DNA from: a virus
Strand: one strand, 5' to 3'
DNA: 56,377 bases
IMG/VR virus record: IMGVR_UViG_3300042465_002016
Coordinates: 1 to 56,377 of that record
The position numbers and the translations under genes are program-made. The notes beneath the pieces were generated by a model. That model was not told the DNA's origin. It searched no databases and saw only the letters and a program-made list of their open reading frames with translations. Numbering within the stretch: position 1 is the stretch's first letter; every line of letters starts with the position of its first letter. This document shows, in pieces, positions 40,907 to 47,069 of this stretch.

Positions 40907-41254
40907 ATGACCAAAAAAATAACACTAGACCTAGACCTACACTACGCTGGCATGATCGCAATTGACTCAGGGCAAGCAATGGTTGGCGACCCTGCCTACC
41001 TTGACAACTGGGATGATGACAAAACTAAAGAATGGAATCTCGAAGGCAAAGTAGGCCAGTACTCTTATCAAGGTGCTAGCGCTACTACTCTTACTAAGAA
41101 CTATGGGCAATTAGAAACTGCTACTGCTGTGGTATTCAGTACTGGACTTGGTGACGGACTATATCCTGTCTATGTTCATACAGACGAGGAAGGCACAATT
41201 ACTAAGGTAGTTATTGATTTCGAAGGGGATATTGACCACTATGAATCCGACTGA
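40907..41254 (+). CDS. DUF4241-like protein, leaderless
   Basis: 115 residues: SGQAMVGDPAYL near residue 20, then STGLGDGLYPVYV near 80, a landmark pair of DUF4241-like phage proteins. Function unknown. It overlaps the next gene by 14 bases. Confidence 0.62.
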   Translation: MTKKITLDLDLHYAGMIAIDSGQAMVGDPAYLDNWDDDKTKEWNLEGKVGQYSYQGASATTLTKNYGQLETATAVVFSTGLGDGLYPVYVHTDEEGTITKVVIDFEGDIDHYESD

Positions 41255-41537
41255 TAAAGATAAACTAAACCAATGTATATCCCTTCTAGAATCTACGGAC
41301 CTATTCCCTTCACTAGTATGGCTATGGACATGGGATGTTGTTAAAAGTATTTTAGGCGACCCTGAGTATAAAGTAAATGTAACAGAGGAGCAAATGTGGG
41401 GGCACCTATGTGAGGCCGTAGAGAACGGCATGGGTTTCTCTATGGAGTTTGGTTCGGAGTCACTTCACGAGGATATCAGGGAGTGGATGTTGGAGAAAGA
41501 ATACATCTCAGACCCATACGATGAAGATGACGACTAA
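41241..41537 (+). CDS. hypothetical acidic early protein
   Basis: 98 residues from ATG 41241 (MNPTDKDKLNQCISLLE...), with Trp-rich VWLWTWDVV and an acidic C-terminus. No family recognised. Start chosen over an upstream ATG because of overlap. Confidence 0.66.
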   Translation: MNPTDKDKLNQCISLLESTDLFPSLVWLWTWDVVKSILGDPEYKVNVTEEQMWGHLCEAVENGMGFSMEFGSESLHEDIREWMLEKEYISDPYDEDDD

Positions 41538-41709
41538 CAGATTAGATAAGCGTTTATCTGAATATACATTCGATGAACTATGCGTTGCCATATGTGAATG
41601 GTGCAAGGACCCTGATATGAATATGTCAGAGTACATGTGCCCTAACTGCTACAAAGATGACGAACAGATCTGCACAGAATGCTGCGGATGTTATGATGAG
41701 GAGAACTAA
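41521..41709 (+). CDS. Cys-rich zinc-binding-like protein
   Basis: 62 residues with CEWC, CPNCYKDDEQIC and CCGC: eight or more Cys, probably two zinc sites. Start either 41521 or 41527 (both ATG). Overlaps the previous gene by 17 bases; stop overlaps the next ATG by one. Confidence 0.62.
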   Translation: MKMTTNRLDKRLSEYTFDELCVAICEWCKDPDMNMSEYMCPNCYKDDEQICTECCGCYDEEN

Positions 41710-42065
41710 TGGGAGCACGTATTAACTTTATATTTAAAGACTCAGAGTCAGGGCCTAGTGTAGTACTATATAGTCATTGGGGCCAGATGAACTGGCAACC
41801 TGATATCGCTGCAGCCCTAACACATTCAAGGGCCCGTTGGTCAGACTCTTCATATGCCACCCGCATGATGATTAGTTATCTTATTCAAGACAGTGTTCTA
41901 GACGAGCACGGTTTTGGAATCTATGCAATTAACAATGAGTCATGGGACCTTGGCGAGCAAAGCATTGTTGTTGACTTTGTTAATAATACTATTACTGATA
42001 TTCACCCTGTTGAATTTAACGCATTTATTAATGCATATGCACCTCATCTATCACTAACTAACTAA
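41709..42065 (+). CDS. hypothetical early protein
   Basis: 118 residues, beta-rich, with YSHWGQMNWQPDIAAAL and ending YAPHLSLTN. The SHW-x-G opening after a beta strand recalls phage proteins of unknown function. No family recognised. Confidence 0.7.
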   Translation: MGARINFIFKDSESGPSVVLYSHWGQMNWQPDIAAALTHSRARWSDSSYATRMMISYLIQDSVLDEHGFGIYAINNESWDLGEQSIVVDFVNNTITDIHPVEFNAFINAYAPHLSLTN

Positions 42066-42075
42066 GGAGAAACAA

Positions 42076-42234
42076 ATGGCTAAGAAATCAAAAGCAAAAA
42101 CAATCCCGTACCTAGAAACATGGGATACCCGTTACGGTAAGTCTCAACGTCTTGTACTTCGTAAGAATGGTAAGTTTGTCGATAATACCAGTCTTACAGC
42201 CCTAAAGCAAGGGGAACGGGTCACCTCTCGCTAA
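42076..42234 (+). CDS. 52-residue basic protein
   Basis: MAKKSKAKTIPYLETWDTRYG, then RLVLRKNGKFVDNTSL. Highly basic, beta-hairpin-like; could bind nucleic acid. AAGGAG ribosome site 7 bases upstream. Operon end. Confidence 0.68.
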   Translation: MAKKSKAKTIPYLETWDTRYGKSQRLVLRKNGKFVDNTSLTALKQGERVTSR

Positions 42235-42244
42235 TATAAAGATG

Positions 42245-42287
42245 AGGGGCGCATGCTTGTGGTGAACTTGCGCCTCTCTCTTTTATT
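42245..42287 (+). terminator. intrinsic terminator
   Basis: GGCGCA (42248-42253) and TGCGCC (42269-42274) with a 15-base loop, followed by a TCTCTTTTATTT tract. Confidence 0.7.
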
Positions 42288-42290
42288 TGC

Positions 42291-42296
42291 TATAAT
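42291..42296 (+). promoter_or_regulatory. extended -10 promoter
   Basis: TGC-TATAAT (42291-42296) directly after a terminator; no good -35. It serves 42314, which has a GGAGAGG site. Confidence 0.5.
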
Positions 42297-42313
42297 GGAC
42301 AGGAGAGGAAAAC

Positions 42314-42550
42314 ATGTATCGAATTACTCGCAGTACCCATACCACTAAAGAGGAAAAGGTTGCTCAAAAAATCTCGGTATTGTTATCAGACTTTACTCTT
42401 GATCTAGAAAAGGTAGGATACTACCTAGCAAAGGCAATCCCACTTCTATTGTTTAAGCGGTCACTAGAAGTATTAGAGTCAGCACAATTCCAAGATGATA
42501 TAATGGAACAAGAGAGAATAGGATATGACCATGACAGACTTTTATCTTAA
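42314..42550 (+). CDS. hypothetical early protein
   Basis: 78 residues, helical (KVAQKISVLLSDFTLDLEKVG, AKAIPLLLFKRSLEV). Overlaps the next gene by 26 bases. No family recognised. Confidence 0.66.
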   Translation: MYRITRSTHTTKEEKVAQKISVLLSDFTLDLEKVGYYLAKAIPLLLFKRSLEVLESAQFQDDIMEQERIGYDHDRLLS

Positions 42551-42788
42551 GTGTGACATCTTAAAAGATTTTGCTGTAAGGTATGAAGAAGAGTATAAAG
42601 AATTTATTGAGTTCAACGATATAGGTTTTCCAATAGCGTACTTCCATTCCGAAGGTTTAGTAATGGCTAAGGTTGATGGGCAACGTTATGTCGAAGAAAC
42701 ATGGGAATTACTATTAGCAGAGATGGACGTTGATGATACAGGGTTTGAAGATCTTGATCATCTGATAGAAAGTATTCCACATCAATAA
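42525..42788 (+). CDS. hypothetical acidic early protein
   Basis: 87 residues, acidic, beta-alpha (LKDFAVRYEEEYKEF, GLVMAKVDGQRYVEETWELLL). Alternative start two codons later. Last gene before the 700-base non-coding stretch. Confidence 0.66.
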   Translation: MTMTDFYLKCDILKDFAVRYEEEYKEFIEFNDIGFPIAYFHSEGLVMAKVDGQRYVEETWELLLAEMDVDDTGFEDLDHLIESIPHQ

Positions 42789-42798
42789 TTTTTAGCTA

Positions 42799-42836
42799 CC
42801 TGGTGTGGCCCTTCGGGGCCCCCCGGGATTTTTTTT
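42799..42836 (+). terminator. strong UUCG terminator
   Basis: GGCCC-TTCG-GGGCC (42807-42820), extended by CCTGG/CCGGG pairing (42799-42803 with 42823-42827), then eight T (42829-42836). Closes the operon and isolates the origin-like region. Confidence 0.88.
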
Positions 42837-43010
42837 GCAAATTTATCAAACCATCAAACCTTAAAACCCTATTACGAACCAAACCTTATTTTTCCCAGAA
42901 CTTTATTACGATAGACAAATAATTTTCCCCAATCATAGACAAACCTTCAAACCAGCTATAAAGGTTTTGTATTGTATCTTATACTACTGACATTACGAAC
43001 TGACTTATTT

Positions 43011-43065
43011 ATCCCCCGCCCCAGAAATGACTGCCAGGATAGCTACACATCCCGCAGCGGGGGAT
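43011..43065. repeat. 9-bp perfect inverted repeat with nested stem
   Basis: ATCCCCCGC (43011-43019) and GCGGGGGAT (43057-43065) pair perfectly. Inside, CTGC and GGAT near 43031-43040 can pair with ATCC and GCAG near 43049-43057, making a long imperfect stem. No T-run follows, so not a standard terminator. Confidence 0.6.
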
Positions 43066-43219
43066 CAAAAGATATACCAAATTCCCTAGTATAAAAGACA
43101 TTACGAATAACAAACCTTTTTCCCTGGTTTCTAGATATTTATAAAACCTTTCTATTATTTTTTATTAATTAATTGGACATTTCGAGCAATTTTGTATAGG
43201 GTTTTTAGGCTATAAAGGT

Positions 43220-43248
43220 TTGACAAATAGAGGTTTGAATGGTATACT
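43220..43248 (+). promoter_or_regulatory. consensus promoter with no gene downstream
   Basis: TTGACA (43220-43225), 17 bases, TATACT (43243-43248). No supported gene starts in the following 240 bases; the transcript would run toward the DnaA boxes. Confidence 0.68.
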
Positions 43249-43410
43249 CCACAGCTGGGAAGGGAAGGTTTGACAAAGGAAAGGTTTTGTGGTAGGGTTT
43301 TAAAACGTCCTGGACATTACGAACCCTTCTGTCTAAATGCTCCATACTCCACTTCCCTCCCTTTTCCTCCACTCAAAGATAAATCTAAAAAATATCAGTA
43401 AGATCTATCC

Positions 43411-43473
43411 TGTGGATAACTACAGTAAACCTGTGGATAACTTTACCAAACCATGCCTTCTCCCTGTGGATAA
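43411..43473. promoter_or_regulatory. three DnaA boxes
   Basis: TGTGGATAA (reverse complement of TTATCCACA) at 43411-43419, 43432-43440 and 43465-43473, each within CTGTGGATAACT except for one flanking base difference. Direct orientation, spacing 21 and 33 bases (two and three helical turns). Confidence 0.75.
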
Positions 43474-43493
43474 CTCTATGATATGATGGACAT

Positions 43494-43580
43494 ATGAAAC
43501 CTTTATTAGTCATTTTGCTTGGTCTATTTATCTTTGTAAACTACATGGCATATCTCCAACAAATCCGTATGACCTCATAA
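43494..43580 (+). CDS. 28-residue membrane peptide, leaderless
   Basis: MKPLLVILLGLFIFVNYMAYL then a polar tail. TATGAT is exactly 6 bases before the ATG. Plausible, small. Confidence 0.45.
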   Translation: MKPLLVILLGLFIFVNYMAYLQQIRMTS

Positions 43581-43583
43581 ACA

Positions 43584-43622
43584 TTACGATAGATCAAATC
43601 TTTTCCCCAATCATGGTATGAT
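43584..43622 (+). promoter_or_regulatory. TTACG-type leaderless promoter
   Basis: TTACG (43584), TTTTCCCCAA, TATGAT (43617-43622); TTACG-to--10 distance 33. ATG follows after 6 bases. The -35 itself is weak. Confidence 0.6.
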
Positions 43623-43628
43623 ATCTAT

Positions 43629-43748
43629 ATGAAAAATACATATAAGTGTCCAGAATGTGCTACCTCTATTGTCATTACAACCAAGGTACATGATCTACCA
43701 GAGTCTATCATCTGTCCTTGTGATGCTGTAATGCCATTAAAACCTTAG
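43629..43748 (+). CDS. 39-residue zinc-ribbon protein, leaderless
   Basis: MKNTYKCPECATSIVI then ICPCDAV: CxxC and CxC. ATG 6 bases after TATGAT. Resembles the N-terminal half of the 39715 protein in Cys layout. Confidence 0.6.
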   Translation: MKNTYKCPECATSIVITTKVHDLPESIICPCDAVMPLKP

Positions 43749-43825
43749 CCTTTACCTAACAAACCTTAGCCTTTACCTAATTTGTCAGGGTATACAATCA
43801 TCTGGCTGTGTGGTATCATGGATAT

Positions 43826-43957
43826 ATGGAAATCTTAACCGAACAATGTTATTACTGCGATAAGCCAGCAGAGTATAATGACATTGTTGTAGAAGACCTA
43901 GTATATTCTGTCTCTGGCGTATGTAAGAAACATCTTAGAATGGGGTTATCATCATGA
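43826..43957 (+). CDS. 43-residue Cys protein, leaderless
   Basis: MEILTEQCYYCDKPAEYND, then VCKKHLRMG: CxxC and CxxH, a treble-clef-like pattern. TATCAT is 6 bases before the ATG. It shares four bases (ATGA) with the next gene. Confidence 0.6.
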   Translation: MEILTEQCYYCDKPAEYNDIVVEDLVYSVSGVCKKHLRMGLSS

Positions 43958-44037
43958 ATGACTATAGACCTATAAGTATCTTAGCTTTTATACTTGTTAT
44001 AGCGTTAACGGGAGTTGTTTTCTTTTACCCCGCATAA
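43954..44037 (+). CDS. 27-residue membrane peptide
   Basis: MNDYRP followed by one hydrophobic helix (ISILAFILVIALTGVVFF). ATGA overlap with the previous gene supports translation. Confidence 0.5.
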   Translation: MNDYRPISILAFILVIALTGVVFFYPA

Positions 44038-44046
44038 ATAGGGTGC

Positions 44047-44075
44047 TTGACATACCCTTTGAAATTTGCTACACT
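44047..44075 (+). promoter_or_regulatory. consensus promoter
   Basis: TTGACA (44047-44052), 17 bases, TACACT (44070-44075) with TG before the -10. Serves 44097, which has AAGGAG. Confidence 0.72.
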
Positions 44076-44096
44076 TAGATTGAAAAGGAGAAACAC

Positions 44097-44246
44097 ATGA
44101 CAACACAAATGATACATGAACTAATGCAAGCAATGTTTGACAACAATAAGTCAGGCGGACTTGATTATGTTGAAAGCAACACGGTCAAAGAGATAATCCA
44201 GGGATACTTCCCAAAGGCTGTTGAGTCTTTCGAACCTGCTTACTAA
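44097..44246 (+). CDS. 49-residue early protein
   Basis: MTTQMIHELMQAMFDNNKSG then VKEIIQGYFPKAV. Helical; GGAG 8 bases before the ATG. No family recognised. A hairpin of the 11-base-loop family follows. Confidence 0.66.
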   Translation: MTTQMIHELMQAMFDNNKSGGLDYVESNTVKEIIQGYFPKAVESFEPAY

Positions 44247-44258
44247 TATAAACCCTCC

Positions 44259-44281
44259 TAGACATGAGTATAAACTGTCTA
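44259..44281 (+). repeat. 11-base-loop hairpin, copy 6 (different stem)
   Basis: TAGACA (44259-44264), loop ending ATAAAC (44265-44275), TGTCTA (44276-44281). The stem sequence differs from the other copies but pairs perfectly, which is the covariation expected of a functional RNA stem. Confidence 0.6.
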
Positions 44282-44312
44282 CTTAAAATTTCTACAACAT
44301 ATAGGATACTTG

Positions 44313-44711
44313 ATGACGATTAGACAAGTTAGAACAAAGAGTAATAGATACAATACTGTAAAGTATGACAGTGCTGGGAATATATTAACACCAGCTAGGA
44401 AGAAAGAGATCAAAGAGCTTAAAAAGCTTTCTAAAAACCCTAATGAGAAAAAGGCACCATTAATGAGTAAATGTGGAGCTATTACAAAGAAGAAAAGACC
44501 GTGCCCAATCTTAGTAGAAGCATGGAGAACCAGTGGTTTTTGCCATGTCCATGATCCAGCAGGTAAGTTTAGGCAGCAAACCAAGAAAAAAGGTTATAAG
44601 ACTCATACCTATAAATTAGATTGTAATCACAAATGGTATATGCGGGATGAAGGTATTACCTGTAAGAATTGTCTTATCATTTGGAATCCTGAGATGGATG
44701 CTAACCTATAG
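44313..44711 (+). CDS. basic zinc-finger protein
   Basis: 132 residues, strongly basic. CGAITKKKRPCP and GFCHVHDP form a C-x10-C-x13-C-x-H site (DUF5763-like), then CNHKW and CKNC near the end form a second site. Candidate nucleic-acid binder. ATG at 44313 preferred to the TTG just before it. Confidence 0.68.
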   Translation: MTIRQVRTKSNRYNTVKYDSAGNILTPARKKEIKELKKLSKNPNEKKAPLMSKCGAITKKKRPCPILVEAWRTSGFCHVHDPAGKFRQQTKKKGYKTHTYKLDCNHKWYMRDEGITCKNCLIIWNPEMDANL

Positions 44712-44761
44712 TGCCCGTGTAGGGCAGGGGAAGGTTTGTTACCCTCTATTTTCCGCCGAAC

Positions 44762-44790
44762 TTGACTAATTTTTCGCCAAGGTGTATACT
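44762..44790 (+). promoter_or_regulatory. leaderless promoter
   Basis: TTGACT (44762-44767), 17 bases, TATACT (44785-44790), 6 bases, ATG 44797. Confidence 0.72.
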
Positions 44791-44796
44791 AAGTAT

Positions 44797-44898
44797 ATGA
44801 ATTGTAAACAGTGTGGTATGAATAAAGAAGATATCTCATATTGGGACAATCATCAAACCATGAGTGATTATAGGGTGTGGTGTGCCAAAAGAATCTAA
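44797..44898 (+). CDS. 33-residue Cys peptide, leaderless
   Basis: MNCKQCGMNKEDISYW then VWCAKR. ATG is exactly 6 bases after a TTGACT-17-TATACT promoter, which argues for real translation. Confidence 0.6.
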   Translation: MNCKQCGMNKEDISYWDNHQTMSDYRVWCAKRI

Positions 44899-44902
44899 GA
44901 TT

Positions 44903-45001
44903 ATGCGTATGGACTGGAAATCTTTAGGATATTGGCCTGTCTACAAAGACGGCAGAATGGTGTGGGAAAAAAATGATAACCATAAAGATTCAAAAGACTA
45001 A
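44903..45001 (+). CDS. 32-residue peptide
   Basis: MRMDWKSLGYWPVYKDG, basic/acidic tail. Starts 4 bases after the previous stop and overlaps the next gene by 29 bases. No clear ribosome site. Uncertain. Confidence 0.4.
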   Translation: MRMDWKSLGYWPVYKDGRMVWEKNDNHKDSKD

Positions 45002-45278
45002 GATACTTCCATTACGATGGATCGGTAATTTATTTGAAAAGATTTCTAGCCCTCATTTAATGAAAGCTTTACACTATGATGATCACGACGATCATGGGTT
45101 TGCTTATAAATACCATTCAGTTATGTGGACAATACTTCGCAGACCATATAAATGGTGGGGAACATATTATGAACTTGACCTACAAGGAATGATAGATGAT
45201 TTAAAAGGATCTGGTTGGGATGACTATGATGAATTTGGCAAAGCATATTGGGATAATGATAAAGGGGAACAAGAATGA
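44973..45278 (+). CDS. hypothetical protein, His/Trp-rich
   Basis: 101 residues. DDHDDHGFAYKYHSVMW and RRPYKWWGTYYELDL are distinctive; a DHDDH stretch could bind metal. No family recognised. ATGA overlap with the next gene. Confidence 0.68.
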   Translation: MITIKIQKTKILPLRWIGNLFEKISSPHLMKALHYDDHDDHGFAYKYHSVMWTILRRPYKWWGTYYELDLQGMIDDLKGSGWDDYDEFGKAYWDNDKGEQE

Positions 45279-45430
45279 AAAAATCAAACGTAAAAGCTTC
45301 ACAGGCTAAAGTAAAAAGAGCAATAAAAAATAAAAAAAGATTGGCAGATAAGCCAAAGACTTCTAGCCATGAGGCAAAGATTCAAAGAATTCGTCAAGAT
45401 ATTATCGCAGAGCACCTAGGTAATTTCTAA
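45275..45430 (+). CDS. 51-residue highly basic protein
   Basis: MKKSNVKASQAKVKRAIKNK, Lys-rich, helical. GGGGAA upstream. Overlaps both neighbours. Possible nucleic-acid binder. Confidence 0.68.
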   Translation: MKKSNVKASQAKVKRAIKNKKRLADKPKTSSHEAKIQRIRQDIIAEHLGNF

Positions 45431-45636
45431 TGTGGTCATGGGTATTAGCAGCAATAGGCGTTACAGGCATCTTCCTGGTCGGTAGAAAGACTATCTGGGG
45501 TTGGTTGGTACTATGTGTCAATGAGTGCTTATGGATTGCGTATGCTCTTGCTACTAAGCAATATGGGTTTATAGTTGCTGCGATTGCTTATGGTATTGTA
45601 TATATTAAATCATTTATGCATTGGAGAAAAGGTTGA
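45430..45636 (+). CDS. small integral membrane protein
   Basis: 68 residues with two or three hydrophobic helices (WVLAAIGVTGIFLVG, WLVLCVNECLWIAYALA, YGFIVAAIAYGIVYI). Small membrane proteins of this shape are frequent in actinophages. Role unknown. It overlaps the HAD gene by 16 bases. Confidence 0.7.
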   Translation: MWSWVLAAIGVTGIFLVGRKTIWGWLVLCVNECLWIAYALATKQYGFIVAAIAYGIVYIKSFMHWRKG

Positions 45637-45995
45637 TAATTATAGATATTGACGATACCCTTCTAAAAAGAGACGGTACTCCAATACAACACGTTATTGA
45701 TTATGTAAATAGCATTTATGATACCAAGGTTGTTGTAACTGGTAGAAACAGCTCTGAAAGACTTAAGACTGTTGCCCAACTACATAATGCTAAAATTAAC
45801 TATGATAGGCTTGTTATGAATCCTGGTAACTATCAAGATTCTCATAAGTTTAAAGGACAGGTTGCACAAGAATTTGGTTTTGTAACTACCCTTGCTATAG
45901 AAAACAATGCTTCAGCTCGTGCAGCATATGAAAAATTTGGTATTAAAACTTTAGATCCTGCCCTTATTCCACAAGAATGGGACATGCCTGATTAA
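45621..45995 (+). CDS. HAD-superfamily phosphatase-like protein
   Basis: 124 residues. Motif I IIDIDDTLL with nucleophile Asp9 and Asp11, VVTGRN (motif II Thr40), a Lys in the 78-80 region and AIENNASARAAYEKFGI near the C-terminus. Short HAD phosphatases of phages remove phosphate from nucleotides or nucleic-acid ends; substrate unknown. Confidence 0.8.
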   Translation: MEKRLIIIDIDDTLLKRDGTPIQHVIDYVNSIYDTKVVVTGRNSSERLKTVAQLHNAKINYDRLVMNPGNYQDSHKFKGQVAQEFGFVTTLAIENNASARAAYEKFGIKTLDPALIPQEWDMPD

Positions 45996-46165
45996 TGCGT
46001 AATAGTTTTGAGTTTGAAGAATTAGATGAACCTGTAGATTTACAAGTGCACACTCTTTCACCTACAAAGTGGATGTTAGTTGACCGTGAAACAGGACAGG
46101 TGTATACTGGTAATAAGAATGGCTATTGGGATAGGTTAGAACCAATTATTAAGAAAGAAGTTTAA
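45995..46165 (+). CDS. 56-residue protein
   Basis: MRNSFEFEELDEPVDLQVH, then WMLVDRETGQVYTGN: beta-rich, common form of a short structural-like domain. One-base overlaps with both neighbours. Confidence 0.68.
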   Translation: MRNSFEFEELDEPVDLQVHTLSPTKWMLVDRETGQVYTGNKNGYWDRLEPIIKKEV

Positions 46166-46578
46166 TGAACTTTCAATCAGAATCTAAAAAGTCAGGAGAT
46201 GCTTTTGAAGAACTTGTATATCAAGATTTGGTTAGTAGGGGCTTTGATTATATCCAGCCAAATGTTTATATTGAAGGTGCTGGTTGTGAAGTAGATTTTA
46301 TTGCGTATGATAGCAAGTATGATCTTGTTGAGTATGTAGAAGCAAAAGGTGGGCTTGATGGTGAAGGTAAAAGGCCAGGGGCTAAGAGAACTGATAATGT
46401 TAAAAAAGCTATTGCTAATGGAGCACTAATACAAACAGTAGATGTTAGTGCATACTATATAGTTTATTTTTCATCTGAGCCTAGTGAGGGTTATGCTACT
46501 GAAATGATCAATACCGCTTTAAAACATGACATAATTGATGAAGTAAGATACCTGTTGCCAATAAAGCTTGACTTTTAA
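46165..46578 (+). CDS. PD-(D/E)XK nuclease-like protein
   Basis: 137 residues. SGDAFEELVYQDLVSRGFD places Glu15/16 in the first helix; Asp44 (CEVDFIA) and Glu59-x-Lys61 (VEAKGG) form the PD-(D/E)XK active site with the expected spacing. Similar folds are found in restriction enzymes, resolvases and phage recombination nucleases. No partner domain, so a small stand-alone nuclease. Confidence 0.75.
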   Translation: MNFQSESKKSGDAFEELVYQDLVSRGFDYIQPNVYIEGAGCEVDFIAYDSKYDLVEYVEAKGGLDGEGKRPGAKRTDNVKKAIANGALIQTVDVSAYYIVYFSSEPSEGYATEMINTALKHDIIDEVRYLLPIKLDF

Positions 46579-46596
46579 TATTAGAAAGAGTATACT
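46568..46596 (+). promoter_or_regulatory. leaderless promoter
   Basis: TTGACT (46568-46573) inside the previous gene's 3' end, 17 bases, TATACT (46591-46596), 6 bases, ATG 46603. Confidence 0.72.
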
Positions 46597-46602
46597 TAGT
46601 AT

Positions 46603-46806
46603 ATGAGATACGACATGCCTGATGATTTTTTAGAGTTTGTAACTAAAAAGTACGCAAACTATAAAGGTTCTAAGTATGATTTCTTTGCTCGTGAGTGGTC
46701 TTTTATGTGTGGGGCATGTAGTGAAAAACTTTTTGCTCCCACTAAAAAAACTATTACAGAAAATCGTTTGTACCATACTCGTAATTTATGTTTAGGAGGA
46801 TACTAA
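46603..46806 (+). CDS. 67-residue protein with one CxxC, leaderless
   Basis: MRYDMPDDFLEFVTKKYANY, MCGACSEKLF; mixed charge. ATG exactly 6 bases after the -10. Stop shares a base with the next ATG. Confidence 0.68.
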   Translation: MRYDMPDDFLEFVTKKYANYKGSKYDFFAREWSFMCGACSEKLFAPTKKTITENRLYHTRNLCLGGY

Positions 46807-46895
46807 TGGAAATATTTATAGGAATTGCTATGTTTGTTGCTGGTTGGGCTACATGCTATATTCAAATGACATATGGAGTTGATCAAGATAACTAG
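46806..46895 (+). CDS. 29-residue membrane peptide
   Basis: MEIFIGIAMFVAGWATCYI then a polar tail. One-base overlap with the upstream stop. Another one-helix micro-protein. Confidence 0.5.
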   Translation: MEIFIGIAMFVAGWATCYIQMTYGVDQDN

Positions 46896-47001
46896 AATAG
46901 TTATTTGTCCCGTTTGCAAAAAAGAACTTGAGGTTAGAAAAGGTATTTTTGCACATGAAACATTGTATAGACATTCTAAAGAACACGATACCCCTCTGTA
47001 G
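46879..47001 (+). CDS. 40-residue zinc-finger-like peptide, TTG start
   Basis: TTG at 46879, then IKITRIVICPVCKKEL and HETLYRHSKEHD: C-x2-C plus His residues, resembling a C2H2-type finger. It overlaps the tRNA-Arg by 10 bases. No ATG in frame, so the call rests on the finger-like pattern. Confidence 0.4.
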   Translation: MIKITRIVICPVCKKELEVRKGIFAHETLYRHSKEHDTPL

Positions 47002-47064
47002 TTCAGTGGATAGAACAATGGACTTCTAAGCCATGTGTCGCAGGTTCAATTCCTGCCAGGGGGA
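46992..47064 (+). tRNA. tRNA-Arg (TCT)
   Basis: Acceptor CCCTCTG with CAGGGGG, D-stem GTTC/GAAC, anticodon loop CTTCTAA (TCT), T-arm GCAGG-TTCAATT-CCTGC. CCA not encoded. One mismatch at the base of the anticodon stem. Confidence 0.85.
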
Positions 47065-47069
47065 CATAG

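Larger units (their letters stand above)
42837..43493. other. gene-free origin-like region
   Basis: About 650 bases with no convincing gene. It has many AAACCTT/AAGGTTT elements, TTACG at 42872, 42906, 42993, 43101 and 43317, TTTTCCCC blocks, a large inverted repeat (43011-43065), a consensus promoter (43220-43248) and three DnaA boxes (43411-43473). It is AT-rich overall. The arrangement fits a replication origin, but could also be a regulatory or non-coding RNA locus. Confidence 0.6.

Noticed and set aside
43332-43490. 49-residue frame with three PVDN repeats
   Set aside because: The repeats are the DnaA boxes read in one frame; no ribosome site and no homology-like pattern.
33701-44281. 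CRISPR array formed by the recurring hairpins
   Set aside because: The units are dispersed over 10 kb, spaced irregularly and separated by genes; no cas-like gene is present.
44279-44584. Minus-strand 101-residue hydrophobic frame
   Set aside because: It is opposite the basic zinc-finger gene at 44313, in a block where all genes are on the plus strand, and has no start signal.
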